This document shows, one piece after another, positions 56,327-64,000 of a DNA stretch of 64,000 nt. The stretch spans positions 1-64,000 of the forward strand of contig NZ_BCTX01000016.1 of NCBI RefSeq assembly GCF_001590985.1. The letters are read 5' to 3'. The notes below the pieces were generated by a model, which saw only the letters and a list, made by a program, of their open reading frames with translations, had not been told where the DNA came from and did no database searches. The first letter of the stretch is position 1. The number at the start of each line of letters is the position of its first letter. A program made the translations under genes and the position numbers. The stretch comes from Novosphingobium naphthalenivorans NBRC 102051. Lineage in GTDB: Bacteria > Pseudomonadota > Alphaproteobacteria > Sphingomonadales > Sphingomonadaceae.

Positions 56327-57869
56327 ATCCGTCCTTTCTCGGGTCTGTTCCCCCAATCAGTATGCCGCGCTGATGGTCGATCCACACGGCCTGCCCACCG
56401 CCCATCGGGCGCTCGGCCCGGCGCAACCTGTGGCCTTTGGCCGCGAGCATGGCGGCAATCTGATCCGGAACGGTCCTCTCGATTTCCAGGACGCCGCCGT
56501 AGGCGAAATGGCGCGGCAGTTCGAGCGCCTGCTGCGGGTCCAGTCCGGCATCGAGCATGGCGGAAAGGAGCTGGACCTGGCCGGTCGCCTGATAATGTCC
56601 GCCCATCACGCCGAACGGCATGACGGGCTTGCCGTCATGCATGGCAAGGCCTGGAATGATCGTATGCATCGGCCGCTTGCCCGGCGCTGCCGCGTTGGCG
56701 TGGCCTGTCTGTGCCGTGAAGCTGGCGCCGCGATTGTGCAGCAGGATACCCGAGGCTTCATCGTAGATGGCGCTGCCGAAATCGGTGAAAATCGAATTGA
56801 TGAAACTGATCGCGTTGCCATCCCGGTCGACACAGGCGAGATGGACTGTGTCCTTGTGCTCGGGCTCGTCGATCGGGGGGATTTCGAGGGACCGTTCAGG
56901 GTCGAGCCGTTCGCTCAAGTTGCGCGCGAAATCGGGCGAGAGCAGGGTGGCGAGTGGGATGGCGGCGAATTGCGGATCGCAGATCCACCGGTCGCGCTCG
57001 GCATAGGCGAGTTGGCTGGTCTGGGCGAGCAGGTGAATATAGCGCGCCGGATCATGCCAGACTTCGGCCATGTCCAGCCCGGCCAGCATATTGAGCATAA
57101 TTAGCACGGTCATGCCCTGGCCGTTGGGCGGGCATTCGAGGATGTCCAGCCCGCGATAGCGGGTGCGGATCGGTTCTACCGCTTCGCCGCGATGGGCGGC
57201 GAAATCGGCGGCGGTATGGCTGCCGCCCAGCGCGCTCAGGGTAGCGACGATGCTCTCGGCCGTTTCGCCCTCGTAGAAGCCGGCGCGGCCGTTGACGGCG
57301 ATGTCCTGCAGGGTGCGGGCCAGAGCGGGCTGGACGATCCGGTCTCCAGGCGCCACGCTGCGTGCCCAGAACGGTTTCGCGGTCGGGCTAGCAGCCAGCC
57401 TTTCGCGGCCGAACTGCCAGTCCCAGGCCACGCGCGGCTGGACCAGCCAGCCTTCGCGGGCAAGAGCAATGGACGGTTGCAGGAGCCGGTCCAGCGGCAG
57501 GCGGCCATGATCCTCATGCAGGCGCAGCAAGGCATCGACAGCGCCGGGAATCGTGACCGAGTGCACGCTTTCCTGCCCAATGACGCCCGCTGCCTGTGGA
57601 TCGAAAGCGGCGGGTATCCGGCCCGAGCCATTATAGGCGGAGACCGCTCCGCCCGCGCTGCTGTGGATGTAGAAACTGTCGCCGCCCAGCCCAGCATTTT
57701 GTGGTTCGGCCACGGTCATGACGGCAGAGGCCGCAATGGCGGCATCGGCGGCCGATCCGCCCTCTTCGAGGACAGCAAGCCCGGCGCGCGCGGCATCCGG
57801 GTGCGACGTCGCGATCATGCCATGGGCACAATAAGCGGCCGAGCGGCCCGGAGCCTGAAAGTCCCGCAT
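56310..57869 (-). CDS. Gamma-glutamyltransferase family protein (cytoplasmic, YwrD-like)
   Basis: A 519-residue Ntn-hydrolase precursor without signal peptide. The self-cleavage nucleophile is T341 in HKDTVHLACVDRDG, matching the Thr that starts the small subunit; LECPPNGQGM and GLGGDSFY are further family marks. Cytoplasmic members act on gamma-glutamyl or related amide bonds. ATG 57869 overlaps the SDR stop by one base. In this operon it may open or trim an amide side chain. Confidence 0.85.
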   Translation of the reverse strand: MRDFQAPGRSAAYCAHGMIATSHPDAARAGLAVLEEGGSAADAAIAASAVMTVAEPQNAGLGGDSFYIHSSAGGAVSAYNGSGRIPAAFDPQAAGVIGQESVHSVTIPGAVDALLRLHEDHGRLPLDRLLQPSIALAREGWLVQPRVAWDWQFGRERLAASPTAKPFWARSVAPGDRIVQPALARTLQDIAVNGRAGFYEGETAESIVATLSALGGSHTAADFAAHRGEAVEPIRTRYRGLDILECPPNGQGMTVLIMLNMLAGLDMAEVWHDPARYIHLLAQTSQLAYAERDRWICDPQFAAIPLATLLSPDFARNLSERLDPERSLEIPPIDEPEHKDTVHLACVDRDGNAISFINSIFTDFGSAIYDEASGILLHNRGASFTAQTGHANAAAPGKRPMHTIIPGLAMHDGKPVMPFGVMGGHYQATGQVQLLSAMLDAGLDPQQALELPRHFAYGGVLEIERTVPDQIAAMLAAKGHRLRRAERPMGGGQAVWIDHQRGILIGGTDPRKDGYALGF

Positions 57870-58621
57870 CAGGAGTAGGACCCGCCATCAATGATCAGGG
57901 CCTGCGACGTGACGTAGCTGCTCTCGTCGGAAAGCAGATAGACATAGACCGGCGCGACTTCCTGAGGCGTGCCTTGCCGCCCCATCGGCACCGTGGCTTT
58001 CACCATGTCCTCCACCGCACCGTCGCCGCCGATGAAGTCGATGGCGGGACGGTTGAACGGGGTGTCGATCCAGCCGGGGCACAGCGTGTTCACCCGGATG
58101 TTGAACGGCGCCAGTTCGCTGGCGAGCGAATTGCCCATGCCGATCACGGCGGCCTTGGCCGAACTGTACGCGGCCCGCCCCGGGCCGCCATGCTTTCCGG
58201 CGAGCGAGGACATGTTGACGATCGAACCTTTGCCCGCGCGCTTCATATGCGGCACGGCATATTTCACGCCGAAGAACTGCGCGCGCACGTTCACGGCATA
58301 GACCATATCCCATTCGTGTGCGGCGAATGTGTCGACGGGCCCGGCGCGCAAATAGCCCGCATTCTGGCAGAGCCCATCGATACCGCCCAGCCACTCGGCG
58401 GCAGCGGCAACGAAAGCGGCAACATCGTCTTCGCGCGTCACGTCGAGCGGGAAGAAGCGGGCGGCATCGCCATAAGGCTTCACGCTTTCGCGCCCGGTCT
58501 CTTCGTTGATATCCGCGACGGCGACGCGGGCCCCTTCACGGATGATCGCTTCCACGCCCGCCGCACCGATATTGGTGATGCCGCCGATGAATAGCACCCG
58601 CTTTCCCTCAAGCCGTTTCAT
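57869..58621 (-). CDS. Short-chain dehydrogenase/reductase (classical SDR)
   Basis: A 250-residue classical SDR with a nucleotide motif GGITNIGAAG (a variant of TGxxxGIG), NAGYL, the catalytic Ser in VNMSSLAG, and YSSAK (YxxxK). The C-terminal segment ITSQALIIDGG type (YVTSQALIIDGGSY) is normal. It oxidises an alcohol or reduces a ketone with NAD(P). It overlaps the Rieske gene by 4 bp; it may act on the hydroxylated product. Confidence 0.9.
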   Translation of the reverse strand: MKRLEGKRVLFIGGITNIGAAGVEAIIREGARVAVADINEETGRESVKPYGDAARFFPLDVTREDDVAAFVAAAAEWLGGIDGLCQNAGYLRAGPVDTFAAHEWDMVYAVNVRAQFFGVKYAVPHMKRAGKGSIVNMSSLAGKHGGPGRAAYSSAKAAVIGMGNSLASELAPFNIRVNTLCPGWIDTPFNRPAIDFIGGDGAVEDMVKATVPMGRQGTPQEVAPVYVYLLSDESSYVTSQALIIDGGSYS

Positions 58622-59940
58622 GCCATGTTCTCCGGATCGAAATGCAACACGCCGGTGGGATTGAACGCCGCGGCCACTTGCTCGGCATAGGCCTCGCGCC
58701 AGGGCGTTTGCGGATCGGCGAGAAAGGCGCCTGAACGGGCCTGCTGGAATATGCGGCTATTTTCCAGGCCCGGCGGCGGCAGGCCTTGCTGATGCTCTCG
58801 CAGCACACCCAGAATGCGCCGCCGGGTCATCACGATCATGTGGTCCGAGACGGAAAGGTGTTCCTTCGTCCGGTCCGCTATGCCGCCCATGCTTTCGACG
58901 ATGGCCTGATCCTGCAATTGCACGCCGGTCATCCCGGTATAGCTGCGCGCGGCCTGCGCTTCGCGGTCGATCAGATAGTCGTTGCCGGCGTTGGCGACCG
59001 TGCGCCAGCGGTCGAACCAGCCGGTGCCGTTCGGCAGATAGTCTTCGTCCCGGTCGAGCCCGGGGATCGGCGATCCGTCCTTGAGGCGGCGCACCCCGGC
59101 GGTGCGGCCGGTGTACATCCATGTGAAGATCATCGTGTGCTCGTCATCCATCGGGACGGCGGCATCGAGCACGATGTTCTCGGCGAAATTGCCATCGGGA
59201 AACTGGGTGTAGAAGGGCAGGAGATAGTGCGCGACGCGGTAATAGATCTGCCCGTCCCCGGTATCGCGGTACGCGGCATAGCTCGTTCCGGCGCCTGTTT
59301 CGGCGACGTGATAGAGCGGCGCGCGGTCGCGCAGCGACATACTGTTAAGGTCGTTCGGATCGAGATCCTCCTGCGCCACGGCGCCGCCGTGCAGAAAGCC
59401 GAAATGCGAAGTGTCGATCTCCCCTTCCAGCACTTGCAGGTAGTTGCAGTGGCGCAGCGAACAGCTCAGCCGCAGGTCGCTTTCGGGCAGTAATGTCGCC
59501 TCGATCCCGGTGAAGGGTGGCGGGGTTTCGCGGGTTCCCATGTAGACCCACACTACGCCGCCGCGTTCCTGCACGGGATAGGCGGGGGCTTTCAGCCGCT
59601 TTGCAAAGCTCTTTTCCGCCGGGACATTGGGCTGTTCAAGGCATTGGCCGTCCGGTGCGAATTTCCAGCCGTGATAGACGCAGCGCAGCCCGCCCGGCTC
59701 GTTGCGGCCGTAGAACAGTGAAGCGCAGCGATGGGGGCAGGCATGGTCCATGATGCCCACTTCGCCTTCAGGCGTGCGGAAGCCGACCAGCTTTTCACCC
59801 AGCAGCATCAGCCGTACCGGCGAGCCGCCGGCTTCCAGCTCAGAGGAGAGGCAAGCCGGTATCCAGTATTCGCGCATCAATGCGCCCATCGGCGTACCGG
59901 GGCCGACCCGGGTCAGCAGGGCATTGTCCTTTGCGTTCAT
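58618..59940 (-). CDS. Rieske [2Fe-2S] oxygenase, alpha subunit
   Basis: A 440-residue oxygenase. The Rieske ligands are C68, H70, C87 and H90 (CPHRC ... CVYHGW). The mononuclear iron ligands are H179, H184 (DTSHFGFLHG), with D176 bridging to the next subunit. It resembles the phthalate-dioxygenase-like group, which hydroxylates or N/O-demethylates small molecules. ATG 59940 overlaps the flavin-oxidase stop. No reductase or ferredoxin gene is in the window, so electrons must come from elsewhere. Confidence 0.9.
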   Translation of the reverse strand: MNAKDNALLTRVGPGTPMGALMREYWIPACLSSELEAGGSPVRLMLLGEKLVGFRTPEGEVGIMDHACPHRCASLFYGRNEPGGLRCVYHGWKFAPDGQCLEQPNVPAEKSFAKRLKAPAYPVQERGGVVWVYMGTRETPPPFTGIEATLLPESDLRLSCSLRHCNYLQVLEGEIDTSHFGFLHGGAVAQEDLDPNDLNSMSLRDRAPLYHVAETGAGTSYAAYRDTGDGQIYYRVAHYLLPFYTQFPDGNFAENIVLDAAVPMDDEHTMIFTWMYTGRTAGVRRLKDGSPIPGLDRDEDYLPNGTGWFDRWRTVANAGNDYLIDREAQAARSYTGMTGVQLQDQAIVESMGGIADRTKEHLSVSDHMIVMTRRRILGVLREHQQGLPPPGLENSRIFQQARSGAFLADPQTPWREAYAEQVAAAFNPTGVLHFDPENMA

Positions 59941-61070
59941 GCCGGGGTCTCCTCCAGCGGACGGGCGGCGCAATAGGCCGTGAGGGCGGCGTCGCTCAGA
60001 GCGCCGTCGATGGCCTCTGCCAGCTTGCTGGCGACGAGCGGGGCGAGCTTGAAGCCGTGGCCGGAACAGGCACTGACAAAATGCGCCTTCGTGCCCAGAG
60101 GCTTGACGATGAAGGCTTCGTCATCGGTGACGGTGTAATAGCAGGCCTTGGCTTCCAGCATCCGGTAGCGTTCGGGAGTGCTGAACCCTTCGGCGAACAG
60201 CGCGCGCACGCGCTCGATATCGTCGGCGGTCGGGATCCGGTCGCCATCGGGATCGCCTGCGCGCGAGAAGCGGTGATCGCCAACCTTGAAGCGCATGCCA
60301 TAGCGCGGCGGCATCGTGTAGAGGCCGCCTTCGACACCGCGGGTTACGATCACCGGGGCTTGCGACCAGGCCTGGGCCAGTTCGGGCGGCGGAGCATAGT
60401 AGAGCACGGCCTGCCGGCTTGGCACGGCCTTGCCTTTCACTTCGGGAACCAGCCGGTCGATCCAGGCGCCGGTGCAGATGACCAGCCGGTCCGCCTGATA
60501 GTCTGTACTGCCCACGCGGGCGAGGCCGCGGTCCGGATCGATGGCGTCGACATGGGTGCTACTGATCAGGTCCACGCCGACAGCGGCCAGATGCACCACC
60601 AGATCGTTGAGGATACGCGCAGGAAACAACATGCCCGCGCCGCCTGTCTCGACGACAGATTGCAGACCGTCCATCTCGATCATCGGGAACCGGCGGGCCG
60701 CTTCGTCCAGCGGGACGAGGCGATGGGGGACGGTCATTTCCTCCAGCGCCCGGATCGTGGGATCGAACCAGTTGTCGTCATGGCGCAGGAAATAGGTGGC
60801 GCCGATCGGTGCCAGATGGCTGGTGCCGAGATCCTTCCACAAGGCATCCCACGCCTCGAAAGCGGCTGGCATAAGGCGTGCGTAGCCTTCAAGCTTGCCA
60901 TAGGCATGGCGGATGATGCGGTGCTCGTCGCAGGACGAAGAGCGGGGATTGGGCAGAGGTCCGGCTTCGAGGACTGTCACTTTGTACCCGCGCCGCGCGA
61001 GGGCCCAGGCGGTGGTCAGTCCATAGATGCCGCCGCCGACGATCAGGGCAGTCTGCTGGTTCGCGCTCAC
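59937..61070 (-). CDS. Monomeric sarcosine oxidase-like FAD enzyme (DAO family)
   Basis: A 377-residue flavoenzyme. The FAD motif is GGGIYGLTTAWAL; HRIIRHAYGK (R51/R54) matches the MSOX substrate-Arg region. C310 in KACYYTVTDDEAF corresponds to the Cys that binds FAD covalently in MSOX, H266 lies where the active-site His is and K341 (GHGFKLAP) where the O2-activating Lys is. It likely oxidises an N-methyl or secondary amino acid, giving H2O2. It overlaps both neighbours by 4 bp. Confidence 0.88.
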   Translation of the reverse strand: MSANQQTALIVGGGIYGLTTAWALARRGYKVTVLEAGPLPNPRSSSCDEHRIIRHAYGKLEGYARLMPAAFEAWDALWKDLGTSHLAPIGATYFLRHDDNWFDPTIRALEEMTVPHRLVPLDEAARRFPMIEMDGLQSVVETGGAGMLFPARILNDLVVHLAAVGVDLISSTHVDAIDPDRGLARVGSTDYQADRLVICTGAWIDRLVPEVKGKAVPSRQAVLYYAPPPELAQAWSQAPVIVTRGVEGGLYTMPPRYGMRFKVGDHRFSRAGDPDGDRIPTADDIERVRALFAEGFSTPERYRMLEAKACYYTVTDDEAFIVKPLGTKAHFVSACSGHGFKLAPLVASKLAEAIDGALSDAALTAYCAARPLEETPA

Positions 61071-62797
61071 TGCGCATTCTCCTGTGCGAATTGCGGATAG
61101 TGCCGGGCGAGATAGCCGGCGGAGAACTTGCCGCTGGCCAGATCTCTGGCGAGGGCCTCGGGCGAACGGCTGGCGGGATCGCCATAGCCGCCGGCGCCAG
61201 CGGTCTCGACGATCAGGGCTTCATCGGGGCCGATCTCCACGAAAGAGGGCTTGGTCGGCAATTCTTCCTCGCGGCCATCCGCGCGGCGGATCAGGAAGCG
61301 GCCGGTGCCGCCCCGTCCGCCGCCGAACACGCCCCAGGGCGCATTGCGGAAGCGTTCTCCCTGGCCGGAGAACTGGGCGACATGGCCGCGCGGGCGCAGC
61401 ACGCGCCGCAGGCCGAGCCCGCCGCGATGTTCGCCCGCACCGCCCGAATCCGGGATCAATTCATAGGCTTCGACCAGCAGCGGATATTCCGTCTCGATCG
61501 CTTCCACGGGCAGGTTGGAGGTGTTGATGAGGTGGACCTGCACCCCGTCCTTGCCGTCCTTCGCCGCGCGCCCGCCGAAACCGCCGCCGACCGTTTCGAG
61601 ATAGACATAGCGCTTGCCGTCCGCGCCCCGGCCGGAGAACACGGCCATGGTATTCGCGCCGTTCGCTGCCCCCACGGCTTCGCCGGGCAGGGCATCGGCG
61701 AGTGCGCCGATCACCGTATCGATGATCCGCTGGCAGGTATTGGCCCGCCCGGCGACGGCGGAAGGGAAGGCGGCGTTGACCAGGCAGCCTTCGGGCGCGA
61801 CCACGTCCATGGCGTCCAGCATGCCCTGGTTGATCGGGCATTCGGGATCGATCATCGCCCGGAACACATAGGCGACCGAGGATTGCGTCGCGTAATAAGG
61901 GCAGTTGATATTGCCCTTCACTGCTGGTGAAGTGCCGGTGAAATCGAACCGTATCCGGCCTTCGTCCGTGGGATCGCCACTGGTCACTGTAATGGCGATC
62001 GGCATGTCGAGAGCGCCCTTGCCGTCATCGTCCATGACATCGATGAAGCGGTAGGCCCCGGGCGGGATCTTTCTGGCTTCGCGCGTCATGCGCGTGAAAG
62101 TCCGCTCCACGATTTCGTCATAGGCGCGCAGCAATGTCGCGGTTCCCCGCGTCGCGGCCAGTTCCTCGATCCGCCGCGCGCCCAGACGGCAGGCGGCGAT
62201 CTGTGCGTTGTAGTCGCCGCGCCGTTCAGCGGGCACGCGCACGTTGAGCAGGATCAGGTCGAACATGTCGCGGCAGAGGCGTCCGCCATCGAACAGGCGG
62301 ACCGGCGGGATGCGCAGCCCTTCCTGATAGATCTCGGTCCCGCCCGACATCGATCCGGGCGACATGCCGCCGATATCGGCATGATGGGCGATATTGCACA
62401 TGAAGCCGAGCAGGTCCTCGCCCGCGAAGACCGGCATCGACATGTTCACGTCCGGCAGGTGCGATCCGCCCGCTGCGAAAGGATCGTTGCCCACGAAGAT
62501 GTCGCCCGGCTTGAAATCGGACAGGCGATAGCGTTCGAGCAGCCGCGTGGTGAGGCCGAGCATCGAGGACAAGTGGATCGGCTGCGCGGCCTCGCACAGC
62601 GCGATCAGGCGGCCCTTGGGATCGATCAGCGCCGTCGAGTGGTCGTTGCGTTCCTTGATGTTCGTCGAATAGGCGGACCGCATGAGCGAGAGATAAGTCT
62701 CGTCCGCCACCGAACGCAGGGCGTTGAGCAGGATCTCCAGCGTCACGGCGTCGAGTTGGGCTTTTGCGCCGCTGGCTTGGGGGGGCATCGGTTTCAT
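61067..62797 (-). CDS. hyuB: Hydantoinase B / oxoprolinase family subunit (HyuB)
   Basis: A 576-residue protein with the HyuB marks: LDAVTLEILLNALRSVADE, NERNDHSTALID-like (ERNDHSTALI), PGDIFVGNDPFAAGGSHLPD and AHHADIGGMSPGS. With HyuA it opens a five-membered ring (hydantoin, N-methylhydantoin or 5-oxoproline), usually using ATP. ATG 62797 overlaps the hyuA stop (ATGA). The ring substrate is not set by sequence. Confidence 0.92.
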   Translation of the reverse strand: MKPMPPQASGAKAQLDAVTLEILLNALRSVADETYLSLMRSAYSTNIKERNDHSTALIDPKGRLIALCEAAQPIHLSSMLGLTTRLLERYRLSDFKPGDIFVGNDPFAAGGSHLPDVNMSMPVFAGEDLLGFMCNIAHHADIGGMSPGSMSGGTEIYQEGLRIPPVRLFDGGRLCRDMFDLILLNVRVPAERRGDYNAQIAACRLGARRIEELAATRGTATLLRAYDEIVERTFTRMTREARKIPPGAYRFIDVMDDDGKGALDMPIAITVTSGDPTDEGRIRFDFTGTSPAVKGNINCPYYATQSSVAYVFRAMIDPECPINQGMLDAMDVVAPEGCLVNAAFPSAVAGRANTCQRIIDTVIGALADALPGEAVGAANGANTMAVFSGRGADGKRYVYLETVGGGFGGRAAKDGKDGVQVHLINTSNLPVEAIETEYPLLVEAYELIPDSGGAGEHRGGLGLRRVLRPRGHVAQFSGQGERFRNAPWGVFGGGRGGTGRFLIRRADGREEELPTKPSFVEIGPDEALIVETAGAGGYGDPASRSPEALARDLASGKFSAGYLARHYPQFAQENAQ

Positions 62798-64000
62798 CGA
62801 TTGACCTCGATCACCAGGTTGAAGACGGAATCGACATGGGCGCGGTCGCCCGGATGGATGACGATCGTGGTGTCGAGCTGGTCGACGATGGCGGGCCCAT
62901 GGAACCAGTCTCCGGGATGCAGCGCCTCGCGGTGGAACACGGCGGCCATCACCGCTTCGTCACGGGCGAAGATCACGCGCCTTTCACCCACAGAGATCGC
63001 TTCGGAGGGCTCGGGCACTTCCACGTCGGGCGCGGTGTGGTGGTTGCGGGCGATCGCGATCATGCGCACGCAAACCACTTCGATCGGGCTGTCCTTGTCG
63101 CAGAAGCCGTAAGTGCGCTCATGCGCCGCATGGAATGCTTCGGACAACGCTTCGGCTGCGGGACTTTCGCCGTCATGCAGGTCCAGCGGCAGCGACAGCT
63201 CGAAGTTCTGGCCGATATAACGAAGGTCCAGCAGCACCTCTGTCGAGCGCCGATGCGGCAGCACGTCTTCCGCGGCGAACCAGTCCTGCGCCTGCCCGGA
63301 AAGCTTCGCCAGCGCGGCAGCGAAGCGCGGGGCAAAGCTCGCGTCCGAAAGCGGCATGGGCATCGGCTGCACCAGGTTCTCGCGGTCGTCCGATGCCAGC
63401 AGTCCCTGCGCGCAAAGCAGGCCGGGGCTGGGCGGAACCAGGATCTTCCTCATGCCGAGCGCGCGGGCGACGGCCACGGCGTGGAGCGGCCCCGCTCCGC
63501 CGAAGGGCATCAGCGTGAATTCGCGCGGGTCGAAGCCGCGTTCGATCGAGATCTTGCGCACGGCCTGCGCCATGTTGGCAACGACGATATCGACAATGCC
63601 CAGCGCGGTATATTCCAGCGGCAGGTCGATGGACCGGGCCAGTTCATCCACCACGCGGCGGGCGGCCTCGGTATCGAGCGCCATCTCGCCTTTCAGCAAA
63701 CCGGTATCGGGCAGCCGGCCGAGCACCAGATTGGCATCGCTGACGGTGGGCTTCGTCCCACCCCGTCGGTAGCAGGCCGGGCCGGGGACTGCGCCTGCAC
63801 TGTCCGGGCCGACCTTGAGCAGGCCATCGGCATCGCGCCAGGCAATCGATCCGCCGCCGGCGCCGACCGCCTGGATGTCGATGGCCGAGAGCCGCACCGG
63901 GTAGCCTTCGACCCAGCGTTCGCGGGTCATGTCGGCGGCATAGTCGCGAATTAGCGCGACGTCGGCCGATGTGCCGCCCATATCGAGCGTGATGACATCG
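62794..64000 (-). CDS. hyuA: Hydantoinase A / oxoprolinase family subunit (HyuA), C-terminal part
   Basis: The 5' end lies beyond the window; the frame is open to 64000. The visible 401 residues hold the actin-like ATPase motif LDMGGTSADVALI, GAGGGSIAW, GPACYRRGGTKPTVSDANLV and the C-terminal GGAGPLHAVAVARAL, all typical of HyuA/oxoprolinase. It couples ATP hydrolysis to ring opening with HyuB. It is the first visible gene of a seven-gene operon ending at 55067; further genes may lie upstream. Confidence 0.92.
   Translation of the reverse strand, partial: DVITLDMGGTSADVALIRDYAADMTRERWVEGYPVRLSAIDIQAVGAGGGSIAWRDADGLLKVGPDSAGAVPGPACYRRGGTKPTVSDANLVLGRLPDTGLLKGEMALDTEAARRVVDELARSIDLPLEYTALGIVDIVVANMAQAVRKISIERGFDPREFTLMPFGGAGPLHAVAVARALGMRKILVPPSPGLLCAQGLLASDDRENLVQPMPMPLSDASFAPRFAAALAKLSGQAQDWFAAEDVLPHRRSTEVLLDLRYIGQNFELSLPLDLHDGESPAAEALSEAFHAAHERTYGFCDKDSPIEVVCVRMIAIARNHHTAPDVEVPEPSEAISVGERRVIFARDEAVMAAVFHREALHPGDWFHGPAIVDQLDTTIVIHPGDRAHVDSVFNLVIEVNR

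Overview
The window is a high-GC Gram-negative chromosome segment. TonB-dependent receptors, a Slam-type lipoprotein exporter, an RND efflux pump, a type I secretion system and a tight hydantoinase/Rieske operon all point to an alphaproteobacterium, most likely a sphingomonad (Novosphingobium/Sphingobium-like). The family identities are read from the sequence; the taxon is inference. No rRNA, tRNA, intact insertion sequence, phage gene or CRISPR array was seen.

Layout. (1) 1-5366: the 3' part of a TbpB-like surface lipoprotein gene, a Slam outer-membrane exporter, a DUF6065/cupin (JmjC-like) fusion and a PMT-type glycosyltransferase, all on the + strand. (2) 5641-7133: a sterol-desaturase-family membrane hydroxylase and a TetR regulator. 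(3) 7183-14090: an RND efflux pump on the - strand with a divergent TetR regulator and two matching operator-like inverted repeats. (4) 14264-15205: proline iminopeptidase. (5) 15817-31184: a giant RTX nuclease with its own ABC exporter and adaptor, then a ROK regulator divergent from a TonB receptor/DUF218/S1-P1 nuclease operon, closed by an MFS symporter. Together these could secrete a nuclease, take up the products, trim them in the periplasm and import them. (6) 31233-43639: a possible structured RNA, a second sterol-desaturase-like protein, a DUF2339 membrane giant, a MerR-controlled reductase, a threonine dehydratase/AraC/threonine aldolase group, and a DUF2269 plus reductase-DoxX pair. 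(7) 43752-50690: a compact eight-gene - strand operon joining an SPFH/SHOCT protein, two DUF4178 proteins, a tiny membrane protein, DUF350, a membrane-fused aminopropyltransferase, a Tat-lipoprotein FAD oxidase and AdoMet decarboxylase. It looks like a membrane-linked polyamine system. (8) 50691-51549: non-coding, with a decayed excisionase-like gene. (9) 51550-64000: a TonB receptor, a divergent carbamoylsarcosine-amidase-family hydrolase, and a seven-gene operon (HyuA, HyuB, sarcosine-oxidase-like, Rieske oxygenase, SDR, gamma-glutamyltransferase, LIP-type hydrolase) that runs off the right edge. It looks like catabolism of an N-methylated cyclic ureide or amide.

The best candidates for undescribed systems are the Slam/cupin/PMT locus (possible modification of a surface lipoprotein), the polyamine/SPFH operon, and the ureide-type catabolic operon. 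All three functional readings are inferences from gene content.
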